This document shows positions 5,700 through 15,847 of a stretch of DNA of 38,470 nucleotides, piece by piece. The stretch comes from Verrucomicrobiales bacterium (lineage in GTDB: Bacteria; Verrucomicrobiota; Verrucomicrobiia; Verrucomicrobiales; DEV007), in contig JARGOD010000013.1 of the NCBI GenBank assembly GCA_029210205.1, positions 1-38,470 of the forward strand, read 5' to 3'. The notes beneath the pieces are model-generated. The model made no database searches, was not told the origin of the DNA, and saw only the letters and a list, made by a program, of their open reading frames with translations. A program made the translations under genes and the position numbers. Position 1 is the stretch's first letter. Each line of letters starts with the position of its first letter.

Positions 5700-8699
5700 T
5701 CATTCAGCGAACATGGGATCTTCGGAATCACCCTGTGAAAGCATGTAAGCGAGGAGGTCGAGGACGTCGTCCATCGACAAACTATTGAGCAGGCCCGGAG
5801 GCATCATACTCATCGGTGAATCTTTCATCGACTTGAGCTGCTTCCGGTCGACATTAGTGGTCATATTAGGGTCCATCATGTTCGTATTTACTCTCACGGA
5901 ATCGCCGTTGAGGTTCATAATACGGCCCATGACGATGCTGCCGTCCTTCATTTCGAATATCATCTGACCATATTGATCTGAGATTTCTTTACTCGGTTCG
6001 ATGATCGATTCGAGGAGGTCGCGAGGACTGAACTTGCCGGCCACACTCGTGAGGTCAGGTCCGATCGAGCCGCCTTCCTGGTCGAAACGGTGACAAGCAA
6101 AACAAGTCCCGGCACCAAACATTTTTCGACCGTTCATGAAGTCCCGATTTCCTTCGAGACCGACATTGATGACATCGTCAAAATCAGCGACGGTCCAGTT
6201 TTGGACAAAGGAACGCGGCTCCGCGGTATAAAGCTGCTCGGTTGGCGGCTCTGCTTCGATGGTCTCTTTGAGAGCAAGCTGCTGGTCCTCCGGAGTGTTT
6301 TCAAGCGCCGTCTTTTTCATGTTGTCGATGAAAAGAGCGAAGCTCGATCCTCCCTTGTAGGCTTTGGCTCGGGTGAACCACTCGAAGAAATCCCGGCGCA
6401 AATCCAGAGTCCATCCCTCTTTCAAAAGACGGAGCGATTTGGCGTAGTTCATTTGCTCCTCCTGAGACGGAGCATTCTTCAGCAACGCTATTCCGACGGT
6501 CGCTGCTTCGGGATGCTCGAGGTAGACAACGAGCTGTAGGACCTCGGCGTTGAGAGCCGAACTCGCGAAGGGCAACTTTGAGATGAGCGAGTCTGCGAGC
6601 GCTTTGCGTGTCTCAGGCGAACCTTCGCCAAGTCGGGTAAAGGCGAGGCTGTAGGCACGAGAGAGGTCAAGCCTTTGGCGAACCGTGAGCTTGGACATCT
6701 CAAGCTCATTGAGAGAAGCGATTAAGTCTTCCTGCACCTCGGGATCCCCGCAACGAGCGAGGGCGATCATGGCATTGATCACCGTATCGGGTTCTTCTGC
6801 TGCGAGCGCCTTTTCTTTCCACTCTGAAACAGGCTGATGCTCGATCGCGGTTCTCGCAGCGTAGCGGATGTATCGGTCCGCATGTCCGAGATGCGGCCAG
6901 GCAGCAGCGACAGCCCCCGGATTCGGCGAATGATAGGATTCCAGCTCGGTGCGAAGTTCGTTAAGATCGTTCGGGGCTGGCTTCGTTGCTGGCTCCGTGG
7001 ATTCGTCTCCCCGATAAGTAACACGATAAAGCCCTGACTGAACGCGACGGCCTCCAACGGCTATATACATCGCGCCGTCTTTTGGATTCACGAGCAAGTC
7101 AGTGAGGGGAAGCGGCTGAGCGCTCATGAAGTCCTCGAAGGTTGCTTTGTAAGAGGAACCGGAAGGCTCCATGTGGACCGCGTAGAGTTTGCCGTAACTC
7201 CAGTCGGCAACGTAGAAGGCGTTCTGATATTTGGCGGGGAATTTCGCACCGTAGCCGAAAGAAACGCCGGTCGGTGATCCCGGTCCAATGTCGACGATCG
7301 CCGGAAGGCTGTCCGCGTAGTAAGCAGGCCATTTTCCTCCACCGCTGCGCCAGCCGAACTCAGAGCCGCTCGTGATGTGGTTGATTCGAGTCGGGCGATA
7401 CCACGGCGTGTTGATGTCCCACTCCATGTCAGCGTCGAAAGTGAACATGTCACCATTGCGATTGAACGCGACGTCATACTGATTCCGGAAACCGGTTGAG
7501 ATGAGCTCCCAGCTTTTCCCATCGGGATCCGTCTTCGCGACCCATCCACCGGGAGCGAGGGTGCCTTTCATGAATCCTTTTCCGACGGGACGCTCAAGAA
7601 GAAGGTCCTCACCCCAGATCTGCGGGATGCGGGATGCATCGACCTCAGTCACCGGGGTCTGGTTGCCTACGACGACGTAGATTGATTCGCCATCCGGCCC
7701 AAGGACAACTGCATGCGGTCCGTGCTCGCCGCCGACATCATCGAACTTCCGAAGCTGCTCTTTTTTGTCGAATTTGTCGTCGCCGTCGCTATCGGTGATT
7801 CGGTAAAGTCCGCGGCCACCGTGCTCCGCGGTATTGAGAACGGCATAGAGACTATCGAAGGCATAGAGAAGTCCCTGCGCGCCACCGATGTCGACCTCGA
7901 TTTTCTCGACGTCCCCTGCTTTCACGGTCTCTCCTAGTGCCGGAATCTTAATGCGATAGAGCGATCCATATTGGTCGGAAACGATGAGTCGCTCCTTGTC
8001 ATCGATCGTCATCGCAACCCACGATCCCTGATCGGACTTCGGAACCGAGTAAAGGAGCTCCGCGTTGAACCCTTCAGCGAGATTGATGTCTTCTACCGCG
8101 GTCGCCTGAGGGACGCGGATGTCGAGGAGATCAGAAAGCAAAGCCTCGGAGACTTTCGCCCAGGGGCCGGAGCCGAGGTCGTTCACGACAACAGACTTCT
8201 TCCAGGAAGCATTCGGTTTGAAACCAGGACGAAACCACCCCTTCTGTGCCGCCTCGCTGCTGCTCCAGGTTTCGTCGGAAACGATCCGGGATTTCGATCC
8301 GTCTTCGTGAGTAAACTCAACGAGAACAAAGGCGCCGCCAATGCCTCCCGCATTCTTGGCCGAGGCTCCGATGAGGAGCGTCTTTCCGGCCTCGAGCTGA
8401 TCAGAAATATCTTCGATGAGAGGCTTTCCCCAATCGGTTGATGCAAAGGCGCGGGGAGCGCCGTTAACATTGACCTTAATCTCGTTATCCCCCGCCGCGA
8501 CGAGAAGCGCGCGGGTGAAGTTTTCCGGAACAGGAATCGTCTTGCGAATGAAGATGGTTTCTTCAGGGGCAGCTTTTGCTTTCGTCCAAATCCACTTCGG
8601 AGATAGGGTCGCGGTTTCGTCAGCTAGGAGCGTCCCGGTAATTGGGGCAATCGCGGCAAAGCCAAGAACGAATGAAAGGAGGTGGGGCTTTTTCATCAT
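5700..8699 (-). CDS. PVC-type membrane-bound dehydrogenase with C-terminal c-type haem domain
   Basis: I chose the ATG at 8699 (Met-Met-Lys-Lys) because a good signal peptide follows at once ('KKPHLLSFVLGFAAIAPITGTLLA'); a start at 8804 would add 35 unrelated residues. The roughly 999-residue product has, in order: a beta-sandwich domain (about 30-170, 'PKWIWTKAKAAPEETIFIRK'), a sugar-dehydrogenase-like beta-propeller (about 195-560, with 'FNAELLYSVPKSDQGSW' and 'STGFRNQYDVAFNRNGDMF'), a helical HEAT-like region, and a C-terminal haem domain with CFACH (about 134 residues from the end), 'GPDLTSVAGKFSPRDLLESIIEPS' and 'MPPGLLNSLSMDDVLDLLAYM'. Proteins of this class are exported, haem c is attached covalently, and sugar or polyol oxidation is presumed but mostly untested. 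Divergent from a second member. Confidence 0.87.
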   Translation of the reverse strand: MMKKPHLLSFVLGFAAIAPITGTLLADETATLSPKWIWTKAKAAPEETIFIRKTIPVPENFTRALLVAAGDNEIKVNVNGAPRAFASTDWGKPLIEDISDQLEAGKTLLIGASAKNAGGIGGAFVLVEFTHEDGSKSRIVSDETWSSSEAAQKGWFRPGFKPNASWKKSVVVNDLGSGPWAKVSEALLSDLLDIRVPQATAVEDINLAEGFNAELLYSVPKSDQGSWVAMTIDDKERLIVSDQYGSLYRIKIPALGETVKAGDVEKIEVDIGGAQGLLYAFDSLYAVLNTAEHGGRGLYRITDSDGDDKFDKKEQLRKFDDVGGEHGPHAVVLGPDGESIYVVVGNQTPVTEVDASRIPQIWGEDLLLERPVGKGFMKGTLAPGGWVAKTDPDGKSWELISTGFRNQYDVAFNRNGDMFTFDADMEWDINTPWYRPTRINHITSGSEFGWRSGGGKWPAYYADSLPAIVDIGPGSPTGVSFGYGAKFPAKYQNAFYVADWSYGKLYAVHMEPSGSSYKATFEDFMSAQPLPLTDLLVNPKDGAMYIAVGGRRVQSGLYRVTYRGDESTEPATKPAPNDLNELRTELESYHSPNPGAVAAAWPHLGHADRYIRYAARTAIEHQPVSEWKEKALAAEEPDTVINAMIALARCGDPEVQEDLIASLNELEMSKLTVRQRLDLSRAYSLAFTRLGEGSPETRKALADSLISKLPFASSALNAEVLQLVVYLEHPEAATVGIALLKNAPSQEEQMNYAKSLRLLKEGWTLDLRRDFFEWFTRAKAYKGGSSFALFIDNMKKTALENTPEDQQLALKETIEAEPPTEQLYTAEPRSFVQNWTVADFDDVINVGLEGNRDFMNGRKMFGAGTCFACHRFDQEGGSIGPDLTSVAGKFSPRDLLESIIEPSKEISDQYGQMIFEMKDGSIVMGRIMNLNGDSVRVNTNMMDPNMTTNVDRKQLKSMKDSPMSMMPPGLLNSLSMDDVLDLLAYMLSQGDSEDPMFAE

Positions 8700-8877
8700 C
8701 AGGTTAGCAGTCTCTTTGGATTTATTACGAATGACAAGACCACGAAGGCGGCGAATGGGGTTCGGACACAGATTTAGCGTGATCAGGGCCAGTGATTGCG
8801 CCATCTTTTCGGTTTATGAGTCGCCCGCGCTCGCGCGAACTCCCCTACTGCGACATCCCCTCCCTAACCACCATTTC

Positions 8878-11800
8878 ATGAAAACACCGATTTTGATGCT
8901 CACCTTGACCGGTCTCCTCAGCACTTTTGGCCTCTCGGCTGATTTATCCGGCGGAGGAAAGGATGACGAGGCAGCCAACATTCTCACCTCTGAGGAGTAT
9001 GACAAAGAAGCAGCGGTTCGGATCAGTAGCTTCACTCTCCCTGACGATGTGACGGCTTCGCTTTATGCGGATCCCGGTCAGATCAAGAATCCCAGTGCGA
9101 TCTGTTTTGACCAGAATGGCGATCTTTTTGTCGCGGAGATCAACCGCTGGCGCGCCGGGGTGCAGGACATTCGGAACGAGCAGCAAATCCTCCTCGACGA
9201 CATTAACAACGAAACGAGTCAGGACCGATACGAAATGTATGAGCGCGATCAGCTGACGCGCCCCCTCTCCTTCTACACCGACTATGAAGATCGCATCGTG
9301 AAGGTTCGTGATTCTGACAAGGATGGTCGGGCCGACGATTCGTCAGTCTGGGCAGATGGATTCAATGACGTTCTCGACGGACCCGGGATCGGCCTCGTCT
9401 CGGGATACGATAACGATATTTTCTACACAAATATTCCCCACCTCTGGTATCTGAAAGACACCGACAACGATGGCAAAGCCGACAAGCAGGAGTCCCTGCA
9501 GGATGGTTTCGGCGTTCGCATGAGCATTTCCGGCCACGACATGCACGGCGTCATCTGGGGACCGGATGGAAAACTCTACTGGTCAATCGGCGATCGTGGA
9601 TACAATTTCACGACGAAGGAAGGCCGGAATCTCAATCGAAACTACGAGGGCGCCGTCTTTCGCTGCGACCCCGACGGATCAAATCTGGAAGAGGTCTATC
9701 GCGGACTCCGAAATCCCCAAGAACTTGCCTTTGACCGATACGGTAACCTTTTTACCTGCGACAACGACGCCGACCAGTGGGACAAAGGTCGTCTCGTCTA
9801 TATTCTCGAAGGAGGAGATGCGGGATGGAACCACGGCCATCAGGTGATTCTCAATTTCAGGAACCAGCTCGAGCTCCGCACTCCGGACTACGAACATCCC
9901 GACCACAAGAAGATCCCGCTCAATCCCTGGATGACAGAAGCTATCTGGGAACCTCTTCATCCTGAGCGTCCGGCCTACGCGCTTCCTCCAGTCGACATCG
10001 TTTCATGGGGCCCTAGCGGAATGGTCTACAATTACGGCGCGACCGCGATGCCGCAGCGATATGACAACCACTTCTGGATCTGCAATTTCGGCGGGGCAAA
10101 AGGAGACCTCGAAGCCTTTTCCGTGAACCCAGAGGGAGCCGGATTCTCGCTCGACCACCATGAAATCTTTATGGTCGGTCTCGGCAATACCGATGTGGAA
10201 TTCGGTCCGGACGGTCGCATGTATCTGAGCTGCTTTAACAACAATGGATGGTATAAGCAGGACATCGGGAACATCTACGCGCTGGAAGATAAGAACTCAG
10301 CGCGAACTGAACTCATCAAGGAGACCGAAGAGATCATCGCAAAGGACTTCTCTGCTTTGGTCGAAACCGAAGTCGCTCCCCTTCTCGGGCACGCTGACAT
10401 GCGTGTGCGGATGCGGGCTCAGTTTGAACTGGTAAAAAGAAGCGCCGTCGCTGTTTTCGAAAAAGCTATCAAGGTCGAGAACGGACAACTCGAAAGACTT
10501 CACGGCGTCTGGGGACTTGGGCAGCTTTCCCGCAACGATGAAGCGCTCCTTTCTCACCATATCGACTTACTCAACGACGGCGACATTGAGGTCCGCTCTC
10601 AGGCCGCAAAAGTTCTCGGTGACTCACGGACGCCGGAAGCAGGCCTCGCCCTTCTCGCGACTCTTGATGACGACTCAGCTCGGGTTCAGTCCTTCGCTGC
10701 GATCGGTGTAGGAAAATGCGGCGAAGCAACGGCTCTTCCGAAACTTATCGAGATCCTCGCGACAAATAGCAACGCGGACGTCTTTCTTCGCCACGCTTGT
10801 GTTCAGGGAATGTGGGGGCTGAACGAGCGCGAGAAGATGCTGAAAGAAACGAAGAATGAATCCGCCGCGGTTCGGCTCGGTATTCTTCTGACGCTGCGAA
10901 AGCTGGAAGATCCACGGGTGAAGTATTTTCTCAATGACGACGACAATTTCATTCGCGATGAAGCGGTGCGGGCGATCAACGATCTTGATCTCACGACGGC
11001 ACTTCCCGATTTAGCGAAAGTCATCGATCCGCTCATCACCGGGGCAGAGGGATCTGTGTTTCCTGAAGGACATCGTGATTGGATTATTCAAACGCGGATC
11101 ATCAACGCAAACTTCCGTGTCGGGGCGCCGGAGAATGCCGCACGCCTTTTGAAGTATGCAGCCCAAACAAAGCTTCCAGCACTTCTTCGTGAGCAGGCTC
11201 TCCATGCGATTCTTGAGTGGAAAGAGCCCACGTCCGTCGATTCCACCAATGGATTTTACCGTCCTCTCGACCCCGCCTCACGAGTTGACATCACGGCGGC
11301 GGTTGAGGCAAACCTTCCCGCCGTTTTTGAGATAGCGGACGGAAACCTCATCGGGCTCGCCACCGAAATCGCGCTCGAATACGGCGTCGAAGCTCCTGTC
11401 GAATTGCTCACGCAGCAGATCACAGATGAAAAGGCTGAGGTCGCTGCGAGGATCAAATCAATGAACGGGCTCGCCGGGCAGGACGCCGGAGCCATGAGCG
11501 GTCTCTGGGACAAGCTCCTGAAATCCAAAGACTCCGTTTTCAAGGGCGCTGTCGTCGCACAACTTCTCGACATCGACAAGGATCGTGGAGTCAAGGAAGC
11601 GGTGAAACTTGCCAACTCCGGCGACCTCAAGGAACGCCAGGAAGGATATGCACTTCTCGGCGGTGTCTCCGCGCCCGAAGCAACGACCCTTTTTCAGGAA
11701 CGTCTCGCGGCAATGACTTCGGAAAAACCGGGGGCGCTTCTTGATCTCCTTGAGGGCGCGGCCTTGAAAAAAGCTGAGGACGAAAAAATCGCGTCACTCC

Positions 11801-12324
11801 TCGCCGACTACGAAGCTTCCCTCGACCCCACTGATCCGTCCGCAGCATTTCGCCCTGCGATGAAAGGCGGGAACGTCGCCCGCGGTCGCGAGATTTTTGC
11901 GACGCATGCCATCGGTCAGTGCTCCAAGTGCCACAAGGTGAATGGAGACGGCGGCGTCGCCGGCCCTGACATGACCGGAATTGGATCACGCCACGACCAC
12001 AAATATCTTCTCGAGTCACTCGTTGATCCAAGCGCCTATGTCGTTCCCGGATACGGAATGATGCTGATGACGCTCAAGAATGGCGACAGCGTTGGCGGCG
12101 CTTTTGTCGAAGAAACCGGCGAAGCGGTGATCCTGAAAATCCCTGATCCCGAAGATTCTGCGAAGCAAATCGAAAAGGCAGTCCCCCTTTCCGAGATCGC
12201 TTCGCGACAGCCACCTGTTTCCGCGATGCCTCCAATGGGACTCATGATGAAGAAATCGGAGATCCGGGATCTCGTCGCCTACCTCGCCAGCCTGAAAGAA
12301 AAAAAGGGTAAAAAGGGCCATTAA
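8878..12324 (+). CDS. PVC-type membrane-bound dehydrogenase, HEAT repeats and c-type haem domain
   Basis: The start at 8878 is chosen because it opens a signal peptide ('MKTPILMLTLTGLLSTFGLSA'); the frame is open further upstream, but that stretch overlaps the divergent gene and reads as noise. The 1148-residue protein has an N-terminal beta-propeller (about 40-460, with 'NPSAICFDQNGDLFVAEINRW', 'GHDMHGVIWGPDGKLYWSIGDRG' and 'RGLRNPQELAFDRYGNLF'), a long HEAT-repeat region (about 490-950), and a haem domain with CSKCH, 'GGVAGPDMTGIGSRHDHKYLLESLVDPS' and 'SAMPPMGLMMKKSEIRDLVAYLASL'. It lacks the extra N-terminal beta-sandwich of its divergent neighbour, so the two are related but not recent duplicates. 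The likely role is periplasmic or surface electron transfer from an oxidised carbohydrate; the substrate is unknown. Confidence 0.88.
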   Translation: MKTPILMLTLTGLLSTFGLSADLSGGGKDDEAANILTSEEYDKEAAVRISSFTLPDDVTASLYADPGQIKNPSAICFDQNGDLFVAEINRWRAGVQDIRNEQQILLDDINNETSQDRYEMYERDQLTRPLSFYTDYEDRIVKVRDSDKDGRADDSSVWADGFNDVLDGPGIGLVSGYDNDIFYTNIPHLWYLKDTDNDGKADKQESLQDGFGVRMSISGHDMHGVIWGPDGKLYWSIGDRGYNFTTKEGRNLNRNYEGAVFRCDPDGSNLEEVYRGLRNPQELAFDRYGNLFTCDNDADQWDKGRLVYILEGGDAGWNHGHQVILNFRNQLELRTPDYEHPDHKKIPLNPWMTEAIWEPLHPERPAYALPPVDIVSWGPSGMVYNYGATAMPQRYDNHFWICNFGGAKGDLEAFSVNPEGAGFSLDHHEIFMVGLGNTDVEFGPDGRMYLSCFNNNGWYKQDIGNIYALEDKNSARTELIKETEEIIAKDFSALVETEVAPLLGHADMRVRMRAQFELVKRSAVAVFEKAIKVENGQLERLHGVWGLGQLSRNDEALLSHHIDLLNDGDIEVRSQAAKVLGDSRTPEAGLALLATLDDDSARVQSFAAIGVGKCGEATALPKLIEILATNSNADVFLRHACVQGMWGLNEREKMLKETKNESAAVRLGILLTLRKLEDPRVKYFLNDDDNFIRDEAVRAINDLDLTTALPDLAKVIDPLITGAEGSVFPEGHRDWIIQTRIINANFRVGAPENAARLLKYAAQTKLPALLREQALHAILEWKEPTSVDSTNGFYRPLDPASRVDITAAVEANLPAVFEIADGNLIGLATEIALEYGVEAPVELLTQQITDEKAEVAARIKSMNGLAGQDAGAMSGLWDKLLKSKDSVFKGAVVAQLLDIDKDRGVKEAVKLANSGDLKERQEGYALLGGVSAPEATTLFQERLAAMTSEKPGALLDLLEGAALKKAEDEKIASLLADYEASLDPTDPSAAFRPAMKGGNVARGREIFATHAIGQCSKCHKVNGDGGVAGPDMTGIGSRHDHKYLLESLVDPSAYVVPGYGMMLMTLKNGDSVGGAFVEETGEAVILKIPDPEDSAKQIEKAVPLSEIASRQPPVSAMPPMGLMMKKSEIRDLVAYLASLKEKKGKKGH

Positions 12325-12399
12325 ACCTTAAACTCATCCGTATGAATGGGTGGGACGTCACCTTGATCCGACGCTCCCTTTCTGCTAAACTACCCCCGG

Positions 12400-13401
12400 A
12401 TGAGATATTCAGTTCTTCTTACAATCCTCGTTTCGATCGCTCTTACCTCGGCAAACGCACAAGTTAAAAAGGGGGGGCTGTTCGGATTTGGAGCCGATGA
12501 TGACCAAATCTCAGGTGATCTTTTTCCCACGACTCCCGGCGTCACGGCAGACCCTCCAAACGTCACTTTTACTCCGGTAAAGAACGAAGATGACACGATC
12601 TTCCGTGGCGGAGAACCTGCTGAGATTGACGCCGTATCCTACGTCATTGAAAACGGCGAAAAGGTAGAGAAAAAAGTGGAGCCGAAAAAGAAGGGCTTTT
12701 TCGCGTTCGGGAAGAAGGCCGAAAAAGAAGTCACCGATGCCATCGAGCCAATTCCTGCTCAATCTTACCCTCAGCCAACTAATGTTATCCCGGTCCCGGC
12801 AGAGGTTTCTGAAGCACCTGCTGTGGTCGAGAATGTCGTTGAGGAATCTTCCGAAGCGATCATGGAAGCGGTGAATACTCCCCCTGTGATTGAAGAGAAA
12901 AAGAAGTCAGGAGGTCTCTTCTCGTTCTTCGGCAAAAAATCCGAGGAAATTCCTGACACCCCTGCGTTTGCGATGGATGACGAAGTCGTCGCGGTTCAGG
13001 AGGCGATCCCCACTGCAAATCCCTACCAAGCCCCAGCGACGATCGTAGAAGCGGCGCCCGCTGAGGCTTCCGTGGTCGCAGATCCCGTCCCGCTTGTTGC
13101 CACCGTTGAGCCTCAGGCGAAGCCTGAAAAACAAGGCTTCAGCCTGACCAATCCTCTCGCTAAGATCCGGGGTCAGAAAGAGGAAAAAACTATCGATCTC
13201 ACCGGGGCCGAAACAATCATCCAGAACGGTGAAATCGTCGATGCTGCTGATGACATTGTCGAAAGCAACCGTGTGGAGATGGATCAAGGAGACCGCCAAC
13301 CACCCAGAATCGTGAACGGGGTGAAGACTTATTCCTCCTGGGATGATGTCGATGCGCGCTCAGTCTCAGCTGCGGACAAGATCCTCAATCAAATCCGGTA
13401 G
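12400..13401 (+). CDS. Exported low-complexity protein with repeated K-K-x-G-x-F-x-F motifs
   Basis: No family recognised. The 333-residue protein has a signal peptide (1-20, cleaved after ANA), then begins with Q-V-K-K-G-G-L-F-G-F-G. Similar basic/aromatic motifs recur: KKGGLFGFG (23-31), KKKGFFAFGKK (about 96-106), KKKSGGLFSFFGKK (about 167-180) and the weaker KQGFSLTNPLAKIRGQK (about 244-260). Between them lie long Pro/Ala/Val/Glu-rich linkers, likely disordered. A phrase similar to 'VIENGEKV' (82-89) returns as 'IIQNGEIV' (273-280). The C terminus looks more ordered ('PPRIVNGVKTYSSWDDVDARSVSAADKIL'). The plan suggests a periplasmic or envelope protein with several short interaction motifs. 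It follows the haem dehydrogenase by 75 bases on the same strand. Function unknown. Confidence 0.7.
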   Translation: MRYSVLLTILVSIALTSANAQVKKGGLFGFGADDDQISGDLFPTTPGVTADPPNVTFTPVKNEDDTIFRGGEPAEIDAVSYVIENGEKVEKKVEPKKKGFFAFGKKAEKEVTDAIEPIPAQSYPQPTNVIPVPAEVSEAPAVVENVVEESSEAIMEAVNTPPVIEEKKKSGGLFSFFGKKSEEIPDTPAFAMDDEVVAVQEAIPTANPYQAPATIVEAAPAEASVVADPVPLVATVEPQAKPEKQGFSLTNPLAKIRGQKEEKTIDLTGAETIIQNGEIVDAADDIVESNRVEMDQGDRQPPRIVNGVKTYSSWDDVDARSVSAADKILNQIR

Positions 13402-13494
13402 AGCTCCCTCAGTCAGTGGCCTTTCTCCAGATTTACTGACGAAATCAACTGGAAATTCCGGCGCCTTGCGCCAGCATAGGGCGCTCACCCGGTC

Positions 13495-15063
13495 ATGTCG
13501 TCCTCCGTCTCCGACTCTCTCTTTCACCGCCGCGCGATTTTCCTCGTCGCTGGGGTTCTCATCTTTCGGCTCATCTACTCGGCCCTCTTTGCTATTAATC
13601 CGGTCGGAGACGAAGCTTATTACTGGGATTGGGGGCGAAAATTGGACTACGGATACTATTCTAAGCCTCCTTTCATTGCCTGGCTTTACGCCTTCGTCGA
13701 TTGGATCGGGGGCGGAAGCCTCTTTGCCTTCCGTGCAATGGCCGCTGTCCTTGGAACACTCTCGGTTCTAGTCCTCTATCGACTGGTGTTCGATCTTTTC
13801 GACGCGAAAACTGCCTGGGTCGCCCTCTTGCTTGGGATCACAGCGCCTGCCAATTCAGCTCTCGGCTTCTTTCTGACGATTGACGCTCCACTCATCATGT
13901 GTTGGACGTTAGCCCTCTTTGGATTTCACCGATACATTTCAGGGAAAGGCAGCACAGGTTCACTATTGCTTCTTTTTGTAGCCCTCAGCATTGGTCATCT
14001 GAGCAAACAGATGATGATGATTTTCCCCGTTCTTGCGATTATTTTTCTCTCCCTCCATAGTGAAACTCGTCCTTCACTGAAGAGGTCAGGTCTCTGGATC
14101 GCGCTCCTTGGTTCGTATCTGTCATTGATCCCTCCGCTCGTCTGGAATGCGCAAAATGGATGGATCACTTTCAAACACACGAGCCATCATTTTGAAGTGC
14201 AGAAGGACGACGGCAATGTCGTGCTTGAACGGGCGGTAGATTTTCTTACATTCATTGGAACACAACTTGGAGTGATTGGACCTGCCGTTGGCGTCTGCTT
14301 ACTTTCCATCTGCGTCTGCATGCTGCCTCAAATTCGACGCTCGCCCCGCTCTTATCGTTTTCTGCTGGTGTTTGGTGCGGTTCCTCTCGCCGCGATGCTA
14401 CTTCTCGCCCTTCGTCAGGGGCTCCAACCCAACTGGCCTGCCGTTTTTTATGTCTCAGGAATGGGACTCACCGCCGCTTGGTATTGTGGTAAGATTGATC
14501 TGAGATGGCCTCCTAAGAGCTGGCGAAAACTCTTCCCCGTTGCGATTGCGATGAACCTCATTTTTGTCACTCACTTCTATGCCGGTCCTCACATTTTTCG
14601 ATCCATCGGAAAGGAGGGACACACCGTTGATCCCAGTCGGCGCCTTCTGGGGCACGATCTCGTTGCTGACGGATTCCAACAATTTCGAGATCAACTTCCG
14701 GAATCAGAAGAGCACTTTATCGTCGCCATTGGACATCGTGATGTGGTCAGTCATCTCGCGTTCTGTCTGCCTGATCAGCCATTCGTTTATCACTTCAACA
14801 GTCGACCAGGGATCAATTCTCAATATGATCTTTGGGATAACCCTTCAGAAGCTGGTTTAGACGGTAGGGACGGAATTATTTTGGCTCCATCCTCGGCTTC
14901 AGCACCTCTAGCTTTAACAGAACACTTCGAAGAAATAGAAAAGCTCGGTGATTTTGAGGTCTCAGTTAGATGGAATCGTATCCGCAGTTACTCCGTCTTC
15001 CGCGGGCATTCTCTACAAGGCTGGCCGGAAGCCTCCGACCCAAGCTCTCAGGAAACTCGCTAA
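13495..15063 (+). CDS. Glycosyltransferase family 39 (ArnT/PMT-like), integral membrane
   Basis: A 522-residue membrane protein with about ten hydrophobic segments. The first extracytoplasmic loop carries the catalytic acidic motif '[22 protein letters not shown]' in pieces that are hallmark for this class (D39, E40); a second conserved Asp lies in '[11 protein letters not shown]' (D130). GT39 enzymes take sugars from polyprenyl-phosphate donors and transfer them to lipid A, proteins or other envelope acceptors on the outer face of the inner membrane. The soluble C-terminal region (about 385-522) is shorter than in large PMTs. It is followed one base later by a DPM1-like GT2, which in such pairs supplies the polyprenyl-phosphate-sugar donor. 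That partnership is inferred from the family and the tight spacing. Confidence 0.9.
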   Translation: MSSSVSDSLFHRRAIFLVAGVLIFRLIYSALFAINPVGDEAYYWDWGRKLDYGYYSKPPFIAWLYAFVDWIGGGSLFAFRAMAAVLGTLSVLVLYRLVFDLFDAKTAWVALLLGITAPANSALGFFLTIDAPLIMCWTLALFGFHRYISGKGSTGSLLLLFVALSIGHLSKQMMMIFPVLAIIFLSLHSETRPSLKRSGLWIALLGSYLSLIPPLVWNAQNGWITFKHTSHHFEVQKDDGNVVLERAVDFLTFIGTQLGVIGPAVGVCLLSICVCMLPQIRRSPRSYRFLLVFGAVPLAAMLLLALRQGLQPNWPAVFYVSGMGLTAAWYCGKIDLRWPPKSWRKLFPVAIAMNLIFVTHFYAGPHIFRSIGKEGHTVDPSRRLLGHDLVADGFQQFRDQLPESEEHFIVAIGHRDVVSHLAFCLPDQPFVYHFNSRPGINSQYDLWDNPSEAGLDGRDGIILAPSSASAPLALTEHFEEIEKLGDFEVSVRWNRIRSYSVFRGHSLQGWPEASDPSSQETR

Positions 15064-15064
15064 G

Positions 15065-15835
15065 ATGAAATCCCCAGGTTACACATCCCCGTTCGAACGT
15101 CCATCCGGACTGCGTAATTCTTCACCGTCGCTTGATCGTGTCAGTGTTGTTGTGCCTTTTTACAATGAAGAGGAGTGCGTCGAATTCGTCCTAAAAGAAA
15201 TCGTCGCGTGCCAGCCCAATTCAGAAGTCGTCGCAGTCGATGACGGCAGCTCGGATAAGACCTGGGAGATCATGCAGGGAATCGAAGGTGTCACACCGTT
15301 AAAGCTCTCTGAAAATCGCGGTCAAAGCGGCGCACTCTTCGCCGGCCTGACGTTCGCCAAAGGAGACATCCTCGTGATGCTCGACGGGGACGGGCAAAAC
15401 GATCCTGCTGACATTGAAAAACTTGTCGACCTTGTTATCGGAGGTGAATGCGATATTGCGGTCGGCCGTCGGGCGAAACGTCAGGACACATTGAGTCGCA
15501 AACTGGCATCCCGGATTGCAAACGCGGTGCGCCGCTGGTTCATCCATGACGGGATTAGCGACACAGGTTGTTCTCTCAAGGCGATTCATCGTGACCATGT
15601 CGATCTCCTTGTCCCGTTCAATGGAATGCATCGCTTCCTCCCCGCGATCTTCACCAATGCCGGTCTCAAGATCGACGAAATCGACGTCAACCACCGTGAG
15701 AGAAAAGCAGGTGAATCCAAATACACCAACCTCGATCGCGCGATCCGCGGAGTCTACGATCTCGTTGGAGTTTGCTGGCTTCTGAAGCGGAAGGTCATCC
15801 TTCCCCCGATCTTGACGCGTGGCGCTCAAGGATAG
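15065..15835 (+). CDS. Glycosyltransferase family 2, polyprenyl-phosphate sugar synthase (DPM1-like)
   Basis: Starts at ATG 15065, one base after the GT39 stop (TAAGATG), which indicates translational coupling; an earlier in-frame start would sit inside GT39. The 256-residue GT-A fold has '[12 protein letters not shown]' (26-37), the nucleotide-binding 'DDGSSD' (59-64), '[11 protein letters not shown]', the metal-binding DGDGQ (107-111) and '[12 protein letters not shown]' plus '[12 protein letters not shown]'. These are typical for dolichyl/undecaprenyl-phosphate mannose- or glucosyl-transferases that make Und-P-sugar at the cytoplasmic face of the membrane. It has no multi-helix C-terminal anchor, only a short hydrophobic patch (about 230-248), so it is probably peripheral. 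Proposed role: donor supply for the upstream GT39. Confidence 0.9.
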   Translation: MKSPGYTSPFERPSGLRNSSPSLDRVSVVVPFYNEEECVEFVLKEIVACQPNSEVVAVDDGSSDKTWEIMQGIEGVTPLKLSENRGQSGALFAGLTFAKGDILVMLDGDGQNDPADIEKLVDLVIGGECDIAVGRRAKRQDTLSRKLASRIANAVRRWFIHDGISDTGCSLKAIHRDHVDLLVPFNGMHRFLPAIFTNAGLKIDEIDVNHRERKAGESKYTNLDRAIRGVYDLVGVCWLLKRKVILPPILTRGAQG

Positions 15836-15847
15836 ACAGTTCCTGCT

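Noticed and set aside
8416..8877. Long in-frame extension upstream of the plus-strand haem dehydrogenase
   Set aside because: It overlaps the divergent dehydrogenase, reads as arginine- and serine-rich noise, and a proper signal peptide begins at 8878.
13460..13472. GGCGC-CTT-GCGCC hairpin after the K-K-G-F repeat gene as a terminator
   Set aside because: Five-pair stem with a three-base loop and no U-tract, and transcription may continue into the GT39 gene on the same strand.
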